A stretch of 64,000 nt of DNA, from positions 12,090,001 to 12,154,000 of the forward strand of contig NC_135782.1 in the NCBI RefSeq assembly GCF_028453695.1, in the 5' to 3' direction. A program made the translations under genes and the position numbers. Below are positions 48,755 to 59,525 of the stretch, one piece after another; position 1 is the stretch's first letter, and every line of letters starts with the position of its first letter. This stretch comes from Augochlora pura (taxonomy: Eukaryota; Arthropoda; Insecta; Hymenoptera; Halictidae). The notes below the pieces were generated by a model, which saw only the letters and a list, made by a program, of their open reading frames with translations, ran no database searches and was not told the origin of the DNA.

Positions 48755-49240
48755 TTTTTAGATCACAAGGGGACTAGTCTACTAAATACTGACTAATTTC
48801 CTTTGTTTTAAATATTACTCTTCCTTGGAATGACAAAGATAAAGAAACATTCGCTTTTTAAATTTTTCTAGTTAAATACACAACAAAAATTTTTAAAATG
48901 CGCTTCGTTGATTTCGGCAACTTATGTGCACGATGGCTAGTCACGATTTTTGACACTTTCAACCAATAACAGTTTGAATTTTGCAGATTTTTGAGCCTCT
49001 AAAAGCTTTCAGCTTGACTCTGCATTAAAGAAGTTAGATAAAATTTTCAGCATGCACATAAATTACCGAAATCTAAGAAACGAATTCTTTAAGTTTTCGT
49101 TGGGAGCTCAGATAAAAAATATAAAAAACATGAGTTATAAAATTTTATTGCTGTTCCAAGTGCAAAGAATATTTAAAAGATTATGGTCATTGTCTAATAG
49201 GCTAGTCTTTTTGTCACCTAAAAAAATCTATGGCAATGTA
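48755..49240. mobile_element. Palindromic repeat family P, best two-armed copy
   Basis: The reverse arm (about 48772-48925) contains GGGGACTAGTCTACTAAATA, ATTACTCTTCCTTGGAATGA and ATTTCGGCAACTTATG. The forward arm (about 49057-49222) is the inverse, with AAATTACCGAAATCTAAGAA, GGGAGCTCAGATAAAAA, CTGTTCCAAGTGCAAAGAAT and GTCATTGTCTAATAGGCTAG. The centre of about 130 bp contains GACACTTTCAACCAATAA and GCTTGACTCTGCATTAAAG. There is no coding capacity; a 72-codon frame in it is incidental. Superfamily unknown. Confidence 0.8.
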
Positions 49241-49959
49241 CATGCAAAACAAATTATTAAAAATTGTTAAAATAATGATAGAAAATACCATGGCCAAAAT
49301 ACCAAATACCCGTCCCATGGGACAGACAAGAATATACCACCGGTGGTACACCCCGTCGCAAATATGTTAAACAATTTTGTACGTGTCACGAATACACATA
49401 CTGTTTCATACCACCAAAATATTGTCATTTCTTCATGACAACTATACTCATCAAAATCAGCTAACTGGTTAAAACATATTTTTTGTATCGCCATTCAGAA
49501 AATACCGGCATTTGTGACACTATCTGTAGAAATGATATGATCCATATAAAAACAACGTAGCTTGTTAAAAGTCATATATTTTTCAGTGAAGTTTTGGAAA
49601 ACGATATAAAACAAATATGTATTTATTGGAATTATCTCCGTTTGGTAATAATAGAATTGAATTTATTTCGAATCAAAAGAACAAGAATCAATTATTGTCT
49701 ATAATATACAAATGACAAATTTTCTATTGACAAGTTGACTATTGTTTGCGAAATGACGAATTTTCGTCATGCGGACGAATATGTGTTAAATTGATGAAAG
49801 GAAAAATTTGTTGGATTTTAACAAACTACGAGCACACTTGTATATTTGAAATTTCTCTTGGGTTTGGCAACGAAGTTTAAGAGGGAAATGAAATGGGAAG
49901 ATCGTATTTCTCGATTTAGGTCCGTTCGGTAAACTATCTCCATTAAACAATTCTTCGAA
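49241..49959. other. AT-rich stretch, nothing recognised
   Basis: The words CCCATGGGAC and ACCACCGGTGGT near 49315-49347 are small palindromes. A 75-codon minus-strand frame there is unrecognised. Confidence 0.45.
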
Positions 49960-50645
49960 TAGAAGAAATCTACCCGTAGCCGCGTGTGCCGGTTCGTTGG
50001 AGGCGTTCTTCCGCGTTTCCATCACGAGCCACGAAAGTTAACTCGATAAAGTTGGTTTCCGATTCTGGAATCCGAGGTACCGAAAAAAGGGCATTTCCGA
50101 GGAAACCAGCGGGGAGAAGTGAATTGGGTTCTCCCCAGCGCGCCGCCTATTGATATTTCCTCCGGGCCATCAAGGAAGATATTTTCACAGAAAGAGCTAC
50201 CGAAAATTACGCTTTTCCGCCTCCGCCTCGTTTTCTCGCTGCTTAACCCAGTTCCTCGACGAGAGACACGCCTCGTTAGACGGCCTCTTCCACGATCGGC
50301 AAGAGTTCCGGTCGCGAGTTGTCGGAAGGTGTAATGGGGTCGACGGGAGGACAGCGCGGCACCACATCGCGACCCACAATGCACAACACACAGCCGCAGC
50401 CCCCACAACGCAGCCCCCCCCCCCTCCCACCCACAACCCGCTGCCCACAGGCTTGCGCTTTCGAGATAATCGGAAATCGAAAATTCCCTTTTCCCGGCTT
50501 ACGGTCAAGAGGCTGCACTTTCTCCTGTAACAGGCTATCGAACGAGAGCTTCGCCAGAGAACCGATGCGGCGCGGTGCGGCGACGCAGCGACCGGACCCA
50601 TCGACGGCAAGGGCTCGCGATGCTTTCCGATACGTCAAGTATACA
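49960..50645. promoter_or_regulatory. GC-rich island with poly-C run
   Basis: This is a CpG-rich block with an 11-C run at 50414-50424 followed by CTCCCACCCAC. At least eight open frames of 60-172 codons overlap on both strands, in line with scarce stop codons rather than a gene. No domain was recognised. It is a promoter or first-exon candidate by composition only. Confidence 0.35.
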
Positions 50646-50753
50646 GGGTGCAATATCTTTCGTCGAGAGTTGCTTCCGCTTTTCTTATCGTATGCCCGTT
50701 TGCGACCACACGCTAAGCTCTCGGCATTTTCGCTCCTTCATGTGTCTAATGAC

Positions 50754-51063
50754 TTAACTCTTAGGTGGGATGAAAAATGTCCCACCTTTTTGATGTACGC
50801 TAATGCATGGCGGGACATTATTAGATTCACCTCGTAATACTGCAATAGCTGCATTTTTATTCCGTTCATTTATGAACTCACGCGACGCGGTAGTACTATG
50901 TAAGTCCCATTCTACAACAACAAATTCAATTGAATGATTATTATTTAAGCTTTTATATGCTTTCAATAAAGAGATATCATTTTTGTTTAATTGAAACCGT
51001 GACAAAATTTCTGTGCAACACGGACCTATTTATTTCCTGAAATCCTGTGCCTCAAAGAGTTAA
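50754..51063. mobile_element. TTAA-flanked element, about 310 bp
   Basis: It starts TTAACTCTTAGGTGGGATGA and ends, in inverse, TTAACTCTTTGAGGCACAGG. A hairpin GGTGGGAT...GTCCCACC sits at the left edge (50762-50785). TTAA bounds and imperfect inverted ends suggest a non-autonomous piggyBac-like element. It borders the GC-rich island. Confidence 0.55.
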
Positions 51064-52036
51064 CATATTCAGTTCTCTTATAATTTAAGCTTTAACGCTA
51101 TTTTTACCACAATTTTATGTATATAGACCGGAAGCCGTCTTTTGATACCTTTGCGTTTAAATACAAATAATTGCCAATACTGCCAGAATTTCGAATAGTT
51201 ATATATAAATAATCTGAGCAATATAATTATTGATACGTTGATGCGTAGTCATTAGAGATCACGCAGTTTTCTTTTTCTTGCGTAAATTCACTTCAGGGGT
51301 TGGAAATTACTGTCATTTGCAAAATTTACAAAATAGAAAAAAGTCTTCCATCGGAACAGAACCATCGGAGCTCTTGTCCAAATATGTTGTATTTTGTATT
51401 ATGTAAAATATGATTAAAACAATGCGCAAGTAATCTCATTCTAATTACTCACGATTCAGAATTGAATAGAAAACGATAAAATACGACACGTTGATTCACA
51501 AAGACTATCGGAATTCTTTTATTATACATATAAAAGTGAACGACACTATTTCTATTTATACTGCAGTTTTCCTTTAAATAGTTTCCCTCTGCAATTATAT
51601 ACTATGGTCGGTGATCATAAGAATATTTTTTAAGCTATTTATTGGTATCAACACTTCGATCCAGGTTCTTTCAAGAAGACAATTTTATTGGCGCGATAAA
51701 GTATTATGCATACAGTAGTTGTTATTAATTATTTGGGAATAAGAAATAGAAATATTTTCCGTGAGATAAACGAATTTCAAGTGTTTCACTAATTTTTTAA
51801 TTCGTAAATATTTAGTTACATGATAAACACAATTTTTTAATTTACTGTGATTGTAATGATTTATTAGATTAGAAATTCAATAATTAAAAATAGTCAAACC
51901 ATTTGCTTTTAGCATGATTTTATAATATTTTTGAAAAACCATAAGAGGTTATTAATAAAATTACAATAAATAAAATTAAAATTAAAATTTAATCTTTTAA
52001 CATGGTTCCATTATTTTGTAATCTATGTTTAAACAT
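51064..52036. other. AT-rich stretch, nothing recognised
   Basis: No gene or repeat was recognised. Confidence 0.5.
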
Positions 52037-52304
52037 GTTGAACGCAGATTAAGTGGAGGTGACACACAGAAGACACAGTCGCCATTTAACGCAAACTTTA
52101 TTTAATGTAAGACAAAACGGATATATTTGATACAGAAGAAAACGTGTTGTACGACGCGACGCGAAGACAAAAGACGATAGCGGTAGACGGCGTCGTTGCG
52201 CATGCTCGCTAGAGAACGAGGCGCGAGGCGAGTCCTAGATGTCGGGGCATCCAGGAAGCGCATCAGGGCGCGTAGATATAAACGGGGCCCGTCTTAATAA
52301 AACA
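52037..52304 (-). mobile_element. Candidate solo LTR
   Basis: Read on the minus strand, the segment begins TGTTTTATTAAGACGGG and ends TTAATCTGCGTTCAACA, giving TG...CA ends. Inside are a TATA-like GTTTATATCTACGCG, a GC-rich middle, and AATAAA near the far end followed by a GT-rich tract (GGCGACTGTGTCTTCTGTGT). This TATA-then-polyadenylation layout is typical of retrotransposon LTRs. There is no second LTR, primer-binding site or polymerase frame nearby, and no perfect target duplication. It could instead be a short gene-like transcript end. Confidence 0.4.
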
Positions 52305-52627
52305 GTATAGTTACGGAAGATAGAATAGTATATCAACCATATGATAACGAAATATAATTGCCATATCGAAAACAAGGAAAAGAAATAATTAAGACAAATA
52401 TCGATAAGTAGACATTAAGAATGTTATTAATAGCTAATGGCACTATGCGGCTGTTTTTCCGCAAATAATTTGCAACTATTATTTTTCATTTAAAAATGCA
52501 AGTCAAGGCTATGGTAGCCCAACGATTGAGTCAAATTTCAAATTGAAGGATGTGGGTGGGGGGAGGGGAGGCCACAATGCGCCGAAACTCCCGTGTAGCA
52601 GGGTGAAAGGTGTACCTATTGTATTAG
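52305..52627. other. AT-rich spacer with a G-run
   Basis: Nothing was recognised apart from a G-rich run (GGGTGGGGGGAGGGGAGG) at about 52555-52572 that could form a two-tetrad quadruplex. Confidence 0.45.
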
Positions 52628-52699
52628 GTTGGAAACTATGAAACGGGCGTCGCAGTTGAATACAGACTAAACTGAAACGCCCGTTTCATAGTTTCCAAC
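52628..52699. mobile_element. Minimal mariner: two ends and a 26-bp spacer
   Basis: Perfect 23-bp inverted arms (52628-52650 and 52677-52699, starting GTTGGAAACTATGAAACG) are separated by 26 bp. The left end, preceded by TTAG, reads TTAGGTTGGAAACTATG, the general form of mariner terminal repeats (TTAGGTTG-type). No transposase remains. Confidence 0.75.
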
Positions 52700-54540
52700 A
52701 AAATACATTACAATTCCGTGTCCAGTGCATGTTACCGAGTCGTCTGTCTGGTCGCAAGCATTGTCGCAGCTACAGCACAGCATTATAAACGCAATTGGCG
52801 TTGTTCGTTGTTATCACACGAGATAAAATGCTCTCTCTTCACTATGTTAAATGTTTTAACAATAAGTAAAAATATCGTTTTCCTAGATTTCGTTGGAAAT
52901 ACGATACTTTGTAACTTACATGTGCATTATGTATTCATATTATTAATTTGTACCTCGAAAACTATTCCTCTGACAACAAAATATTGCCAACGAAAGTTAA
53001 TAAGTTTCTGACCAGCTACCGATTTGGTTTGAAAATATGAAAACTTCTAACAAAAAATGTTTTATTTTATGTTATTGTATTTCGTGTCAAGACGAATTCT
53101 ACAACCTTCGTAATATAAAATAACAAGTATATCATGCAATTTAAAAAAATGAAGGTGACCTTGATTTTTCAGAAGAAAACATTTTTTCTAAAAGTTTTCA
53201 TAATGCAATTTGACCAAAAACAGATTAACTTTCGCTCGAAACATTTTTTTGTCAGACTGTCGCGAATGTTTAAACGCAACACCCTGTATAAAACATTCTG
53301 GGTTTCTATATATGTTTCAAGAATCGAAGTAGACATCAGAATTGTTTTCAACTCCTGATGTAACTCAATTTTAGGTGTTTTATGTAGTTTTACAAAAATC
53401 TCGTTGCAAACATTCGTCAACCCAAAACTTGTAGATTCACCTGCTAAAACTATGATCAATTAGTACACAAGACTAAAGGTAGCATTAAGTTAAGAATATT
53501 ATTTAGTGAACACCAGATATACATTTGAAGAAAGACAATAATTGTTAGTATTCGAATAACACATTTTAAAAACTCTAAACAACTTTTCTTTGTGTGCAAT
53601 TGTCCTCAGAGCTGATCATACGTATGTATTTAAACTAGTTTCACTTCTAGACATACTAGAATCCTTCAGCCATTCCCCTGGGCTTCTTTGTTTATATTGC
53701 AGACTTTGTTATGCATGAAGCCACAATTTATCGCAACTGTATTTATATAGAATATGAAACTGTGAACTTCAATTCTATTGGGAAATCGGTAGATTTTCAT
53801 ACAAAATGTTGTATTGTAAAATTGTGTAACGTAAAACTGTGGGAACATTAGAAGAATTTAAGAATATTGTTACATTATTTTCAACTTCTCACAATTTAAT
53901 TTGGTTTATGTTTCTTAAAATTAACTGATTAATTTTTATGTCACATTATGTCACAATTACCGATTGCAATGTTCAAAATATGGGAAACAAATTCCATATT
54001 TGCAATTATGGTATAGAAGGATAGCGAAAGTAAATATACGAAAAATATTTCATGCGGGTATAAAAGATCTTATCCAGATTACCATTCTAAGCCATTCTAA
54101 ACCTTATTACTTTAACTGGAGCACTCATGTGGGTATACAATTAAAAACAGAAAGATGTGTCTCAACCGGAAATGTTCGATGAATTCAATGTTCCGCTACA
54201 TCCATTTTTATGGGTTAGAAAAAAGAAGGTAAATATCAGATTTAGCGAAAGCAACTCTGATGAACTTGACCTTGGAATATGTTGTCAAGGTTACCATTCT
54301 GGTAATTTATTTTTCCCTATAGATGTTACCGTCGCTCCGGCTTCGTTACTGAGGTATTTTCAAGAATAGTTCTATATGTACATGTGTGTAATGCCAGATT
54401 ACCAAAGCTAACCCAACAAAGATGCTTACATACTTCTAAGTAAGTTATAAAGTACAACTCTAGCTGTCGCACAAACAGTAGCGAACATATATTTAAACCG
54501 GCTTGAAAGCCGGTATCATTGTTTTAAAAGTGAACCGACT
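52700..54540. other. AT-rich stretch with a decayed transposon end
   Basis: A segment at about 53070-53290 ends in CAACACCCTGTATA, with AAATGAAGGTGACCTTGAT inside. It resembles DNA-transposon ends seen elsewhere in the window but has no clear partner. Open frames (53169-53459 minus, 54157-54369 plus and others) are unrecognised. Confidence 0.45.
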
Positions 54541-55320
54541 TGAAGTTTTTTTTAGATAATAGAGAGTCCAGTCTACTAGACGATGACTCCAGTAATTCTT
54601 TTCCAATTTTACTATTACTTGGAACGATGAAAGAAAAATAAAAAACCCCATTCGTTTTGTTGGTATAATGAGGATCGCTGAATTACCCACATAATCTAAA
54701 CGAAGGATACCGATATTTTGCACATGCGTCATTTTGTTTCCGAGCATCCTATGTGTATAATAAACGATCGTCCTGTATTAAAAGTGTCTCTATAGAATCC
54801 ACATTCATCCACCATTATATATAATAACTATCACTTTTCTTTATAGTGCCCGGCGTCTAGTTCATTTAGTTATACCCGTAAAATCACACCTTTCAACTGT
54901 TTTATCTGATCCTATAATAAAAATTCAACCTTGACAGGAGCTACTATAGGCAATTAAAGATCGCAAAAATCGCAGTTTTGTCCCAATTTTGGACACTTTC
55001 GACCAATAATTAAAAAGTATCAAAGTATTTTAACTTCTGTAACATAACTTTGCGTTAATTGATTTCGATGCAATTTTCGACATGCATATAACTTACCGAA
55101 ATCTATGATCTTTTTTTATTTTTTTTTTATTTGATATGACGTTTTTGAATTTTCGTTGTAGATTCAGATGAAAAAATGTTAAAAAACAAGACTTCCTTTT
55201 TTTGTCATTCCAAGTTGTAGTAGCAAAATTAGAAAAAAGTAGTTTAGTCGTTGCCTAGTATTTGAATGAAATCGTCGTTTAGTCTCGTTTTAAGTTATTC
55301 CGTTTTAAAAGATATTCGAA
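54541..55320. mobile_element. Palindromic repeat family P, expanded two-armed copy
   Basis: The reverse arm lies at about 54545-54660 (GATAATAGAGAGTCCAGTCT, CTATTACTTGGAACGATGAA). The forward arm lies at about 55080-55320 (ATAACTTACCGAAATCTATG, GTAGATTCAGATGAAAAAA, TTGTCATTCCAAGTTGTAGT, AGTTATTCCGTTTTAAAAG). The centre-type words GGACACTTTCGACCAATAA and TAACTTTGCGTTAATTG are present at 54990-55065. About 270 bp at 54665-54935 is not seen in the other copies and may be a later insertion replacing part of the reverse arm. Confidence 0.65.
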
Positions 55321-57979
55321 ATAAAAATATCCGAATAGAAAAATTGCCAAATATCACTTCTATTTTAATATATGATAAAATATCTGTGGTATATGATAAA
55401 ATTGAATATCTATACTTGGAATAATTTATCATTTTATTTATCAATTATTTTCTATAGATTTCTTATGGTATTCCTTCTAGACACGTTAGTCTTCTTGTAG
55501 ACTTCAACGAAACGTATGAAGATTGAAATCAAGTGTCAGAAACTTGCCATACGAACATCAATTTCTCCAGTCTGAGTCCGCCGTTCGAGTGTTGAAAGAA
55601 CGGAATGCCATTCATACTTAAGAGGCTCTTACTAAAAATCTCCATCACTAGTCAGATTCGTCAAAGTGCGGAAAGCTTTACCGAAAGCTGTAGAAGATTT
55701 TCGCGATTTCGCAGAGAGCCTCCTCTACACGTGGTTCGCAAATCTAGGTAAATTACAAAGCTTGGATATACATGTAACGCAGCAGCAACTAAGATGTATG
55801 AAAGCGGAGAAGAATATGGGATATTGGCGAGGAAGCATTCCTTGTCGCTTGAACACTCTTTTTACGTTTCTCTTACCTTTTCCGCACAATGTGCCCGTAA
55901 CGGTCCAGAAGAACTGGAAATTTACCGGGATTTCGGGCGTATTTTTATTTGAAAGTTTCCCTGTGTCTGCTCGCTCTTGGGCAGAGATTTAATGTCTCGA
56001 GTTCCGAGGATGTCGCGCGAGGAACTTCGTGTTTTTACGCTCGATTTATCAGCGTCTGCGATACGTTAAATACTCCCGCACGGCGGAACACGACGTATTT
56101 TTCAGAAGCTTGTTCCTTACGCGAGCCGCTACAAACTTTTGCAACTTATCTCTATTGTTGCTTTATAAACGTTGTGTATTATATCTAGAAGATTCGAAGC
56201 GAGTTTTATGCGTTTCCGATTCATCGGAAGATGAAAAAGGAAACAGAATAAGAAAGTTACCAAACGAACGAAGTCGTTCCGCCTATAATTTAGCTCTTTT
56301 CAGAGTTAATTTCGAATGCGCAGACTTTTTATAAAAATGAATTTGATATTTGTCTTTCTTCAGAGTATAGAAGAAACTATTGCTTTAAATTCACAATTTT
56401 CCGGGTTTATGATATATACGAAGGTATACATATAGTTTAATGCATCTATTCAATATTGTATGAAAACTATGAGCCAGCATCGCGCCATACATAAATATAA
56501 TATAAGTATAAATATTGCATAAATAGTAAAATTAATGTTTGTATAATAGGTAATAATAAATTCAATGGTATATAATAAGGAAATATATGTAATAACTTTT
56601 TTAACATTGGACAAAATATATATATATATATATATTTGCTTTCAAGAAATTTGTTCTCGGAGAGTTTTTAGACTGAATGTTTTAAATATATAATATTCAC
56701 ATTTAATATGCAATATTCATATACAATATGCAATATTGTAAATATACAATATTTACAGCTTGATCTCTTGAAAAATTAATTTCATTAAAATATCCGGAAG
56801 TAATTTCTGTTTTTGAACAGTAAATTAAACTATGTTTGAATTTCTTAAAAATATTGAAAAGTTCCTATTAGGACAGGCTTTCTATTCACAGCAAACGAAT
56901 GGGGGAATACAGGTGGATGTCATTACCACAGTGAAAAGCTGGAACTCGTTCCAGTTGTATTATCGAGCGTCCCTCAAAACAGCGTCAACGAAGTTTGTAT
57001 CGCAGCGATTCAATGAATCGAAGTTCGGGGAAGAACAATGGCCTGCGCGGTCGTTTCACGTCACTAATCGAATATTAACGTACTACAGTGTACGGAATCT
57101 ACTTACGTCAGTATTTTCCTTAAGTGTGCTCAACAAGCACGTCTCGATACTTGATAGAGGGTATGCAGCAAGTATCGGCGGTTACTCCGCGTCGTTCGAC
57201 TTTCCTCGATCGATCTCATTTTATATTGCATGATTTCATAAAAAATCTCATCAATAGATTGCACATTTTTACACATATGCAGACTTTTTAAATCTGTTAT
57301 GTTTTATCGGAACGATGAATGAACAAGCGTGTATTTATTCGGTTCTAAAAACTTTAAAAACTTTTTAAAAATTGGTCAAGTGTCGAATCTTGCGTTTTAC
57401 GTTTGATCGCGAATCTTTGTGCAAATTTTCATTTTCATATGCGATTTTACAAAAATTGGTACAAAATAAGAGTTTAGTTCATCGCTTTACAAGTTATTTA
57501 CAGGTTTTCTTTACTTTATGCAATCATATTTAAAAAGAAATTCATATTTAATTTTTGGATACATTATTTGTGTATATTTTTGTGTGCATTAGTTATGTAT
57601 AGGAAAATGGAATGCTAATCAGTTGATTGAGTATACAGTTGAGTACATACTTGTTTAGGAAATTTAAAAGTTCGTTACTTCCTTCACTAATTTCATATTT
57701 TTTTTATGTAATTTTTCTGATTTTCTGCAAAAATTTGTAAATTTTCATTTGAATATTTTGGAAATCCAAGCTGCTCGACATTTCTACAGCAATTTTCGAT
57801 ATTTTCAATACGCTTGAAGCTGTTTAGTCGATGCGCTTCGCGCGGCTGACTTTGTAGAATTACACTCATCAGGTATTAAAATTCTATTTACTAAACAATT
57901 GGCATTACACGGGCGTCTGTGTTGTTACAAGATTTGATTGATTACGTGCACCAATAGCGGCTGGTGAAATACAATATTT
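55321..57979. other. Mixed stretch with AT microsatellite, no gene recognised
   Basis: Open frames of 79-133 codons (55666-55992, 55949-56188, 56029-56334 and 56832-57233, all plus) show no recognisable domains. An AT dinucleotide run lies at about 56616-56635, and short repeats of an AATATGCAATATTCATAT-like word lie at about 56690-56755. Confidence 0.5.
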
Positions 57980-58460
57980 GCCAGGCCAACGAACTCGAAA
58001 CGTCAATATTGCAGGATACCTATAGGGAGAGTCGGCTGTTATTTCAGGAGGAAGGAATCGATCGCGCGCGTGCCTGGCCCGATGATCGTTGTCTCCCTCA
58101 TTCAGTGAACGTTGCGACCTGCGCCACGGCTCGGAACCCCTCATTAACCCCTTTCAACGATTCGAGTACTCGCGATAATAACCCCTGTTATTACCGGTTT
58201 TTTGGCCTCCCTTCTCGTTGTCCGTTAAACGAGCATTTTGCCGGCCAGACGGCCACGTCACTTTCTTAGAAAACATTGCCCGCTTCGTTAGTATGCGCCA
58301 CTACATCTTCGTAATTGGCTTAATTAAACTCCCCACGTTTATTGCTAATCACCAACACGCTGCAACTCCGCGCGTCCCTCCAATTCGTGCACTTTTCCGT
58401 GGACTTCTTGCATATCAACAGCCACACCGGCACCCAGCAAACTGCTTAGGATCTCGAGAT
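57980..58460. other. GC-richer block
   Basis: A moderately CpG-rich block with overlapping 79-101-codon frames on both strands, none recognised. A small hairpin GATAATAACCCCTGTTATTACC lies near 58174 (arms AATAAC/GTTATT). Confidence 0.35.
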
Positions 58461-59344
58461 CTTCAACTTATTCTTTCTTAACTACCAACATAAGATTGCA
58501 ATGAGTGCTCCTACAAGTGGTATATCACGTGTTCATTTTGAAAACTTTTCATCTAAATATCTCGAAATCAACACATTTTTCGGAAAAATGTTAAATACAG
58601 AAGATACTTGATTTCACGGGAGAAATATAACCGTTTTATTTATTTTATCGTTGCTCATCGCTTTGAATGTTATTTGAAAAAAGAACAAACATATTTTAAC
58701 CAGTTTTTATGTTACAAGAATATTTAATGGAATAAAAAATTTGTCTTTTTATTAAAGTTCTTTATTTCTTTATTATTTTACCTTAGAAACAACGGTAATT
58801 CCTTGTTTCGATTCTTTATTTGAAACCGAGTAACTTTTATATTTAACATTTTGCCCGGAAATATGTTTTTTTACGAGATATTTAGATTTAAAAATTCAAA
58901 AGAATAACCCGTATAATTGTGTACACCATATCTTGAGGTCGTAAAATCGATTAGGTCGTTAAAGCATTTTGTCACGGTGGTCAGGATAACAAAGTTCGAT
59001 GTGAATTTAATTTCGGTGCAAGATTTCTTTGCATAGATCGATTTTACAACCTTAAAATACCTTGACCGCGACTATACATATTTTACAAAATGTATAATTT
59101 CAGAAAGGTGGTCAATGTTTCAGGCGATGGTTCGTCTAACTTAGTTAGTATAATTTTCTTACTGGTATAAATGTATTGTACACATAAAATGTATTGTACA
59201 CTTGTTTATACGATGATCTTGCTTTTGGTTGGCTAGCAAACAAACTTTGACAGACTCTTCAATTTTAGGCAACTCGTTTTGCACAAAATACGCATTACCA
59301 GAACAATTTTAGAAACTTTTTAAACGAGTAAAATTTTCTGCACG
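58461..59344. other. AT-rich stretch with a weak inverted repeat
   Basis: AGGTCGTAAAATCGAT (58936) and its near inverse ATCGATTTTACAACCT (59037) lie about 85 bp apart. A 15-bp word, AAATGTATTGTACAC, is duplicated at about 59166-59201. No gene was recognised. Confidence 0.4.
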
Positions 59345-59525
59345 AATGTAAGTTATCGTGATCTACGAAATATATTTCTCAGATTTTCGTTATTAGCTCA
59401 GATGAAAAAGTTAAAATACGAGACCTGTTCCTTTTCTTGTCATTCCAAGTAATAGCAAATTTTAAAAAAGCATTTTAGTCATCGTCTAGAAGACTAGTCC
59501 CTCTATCATTTAAATAAAAGTAACT
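59345..59525 (+). repeat. Palindromic repeat family P, forward arm
   Basis: Landmarks in order are GTAAGTTATCGTGATCTACG, TATTAGCTCAGATGAAAAAG, TTGTCATTCCAAGTAATAGC, TTTTAGTCATCGTCTAGAAG and ACTAGTCCCTCTATCATTTA. No reverse arm was detected upstream. Confidence 0.65.

Noticed and set aside
50022..50837. Eight or more overlapping open frames of 60-172 codons
   Set aside because: They overlap in several frames on both strands, the signature of scarce stop codons in a CpG-rich island. The poly-C run makes a Pro-rich artefact.
52555..52572. G-quadruplex motif
   Set aside because: Run spacing allows only a weak two-tetrad fold, and nothing nearby gives it a role.
56832..57233. 133-codon plus-strand open frame
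   Set aside because: No recognisable domain and no supporting splice or repeat context; chance length.
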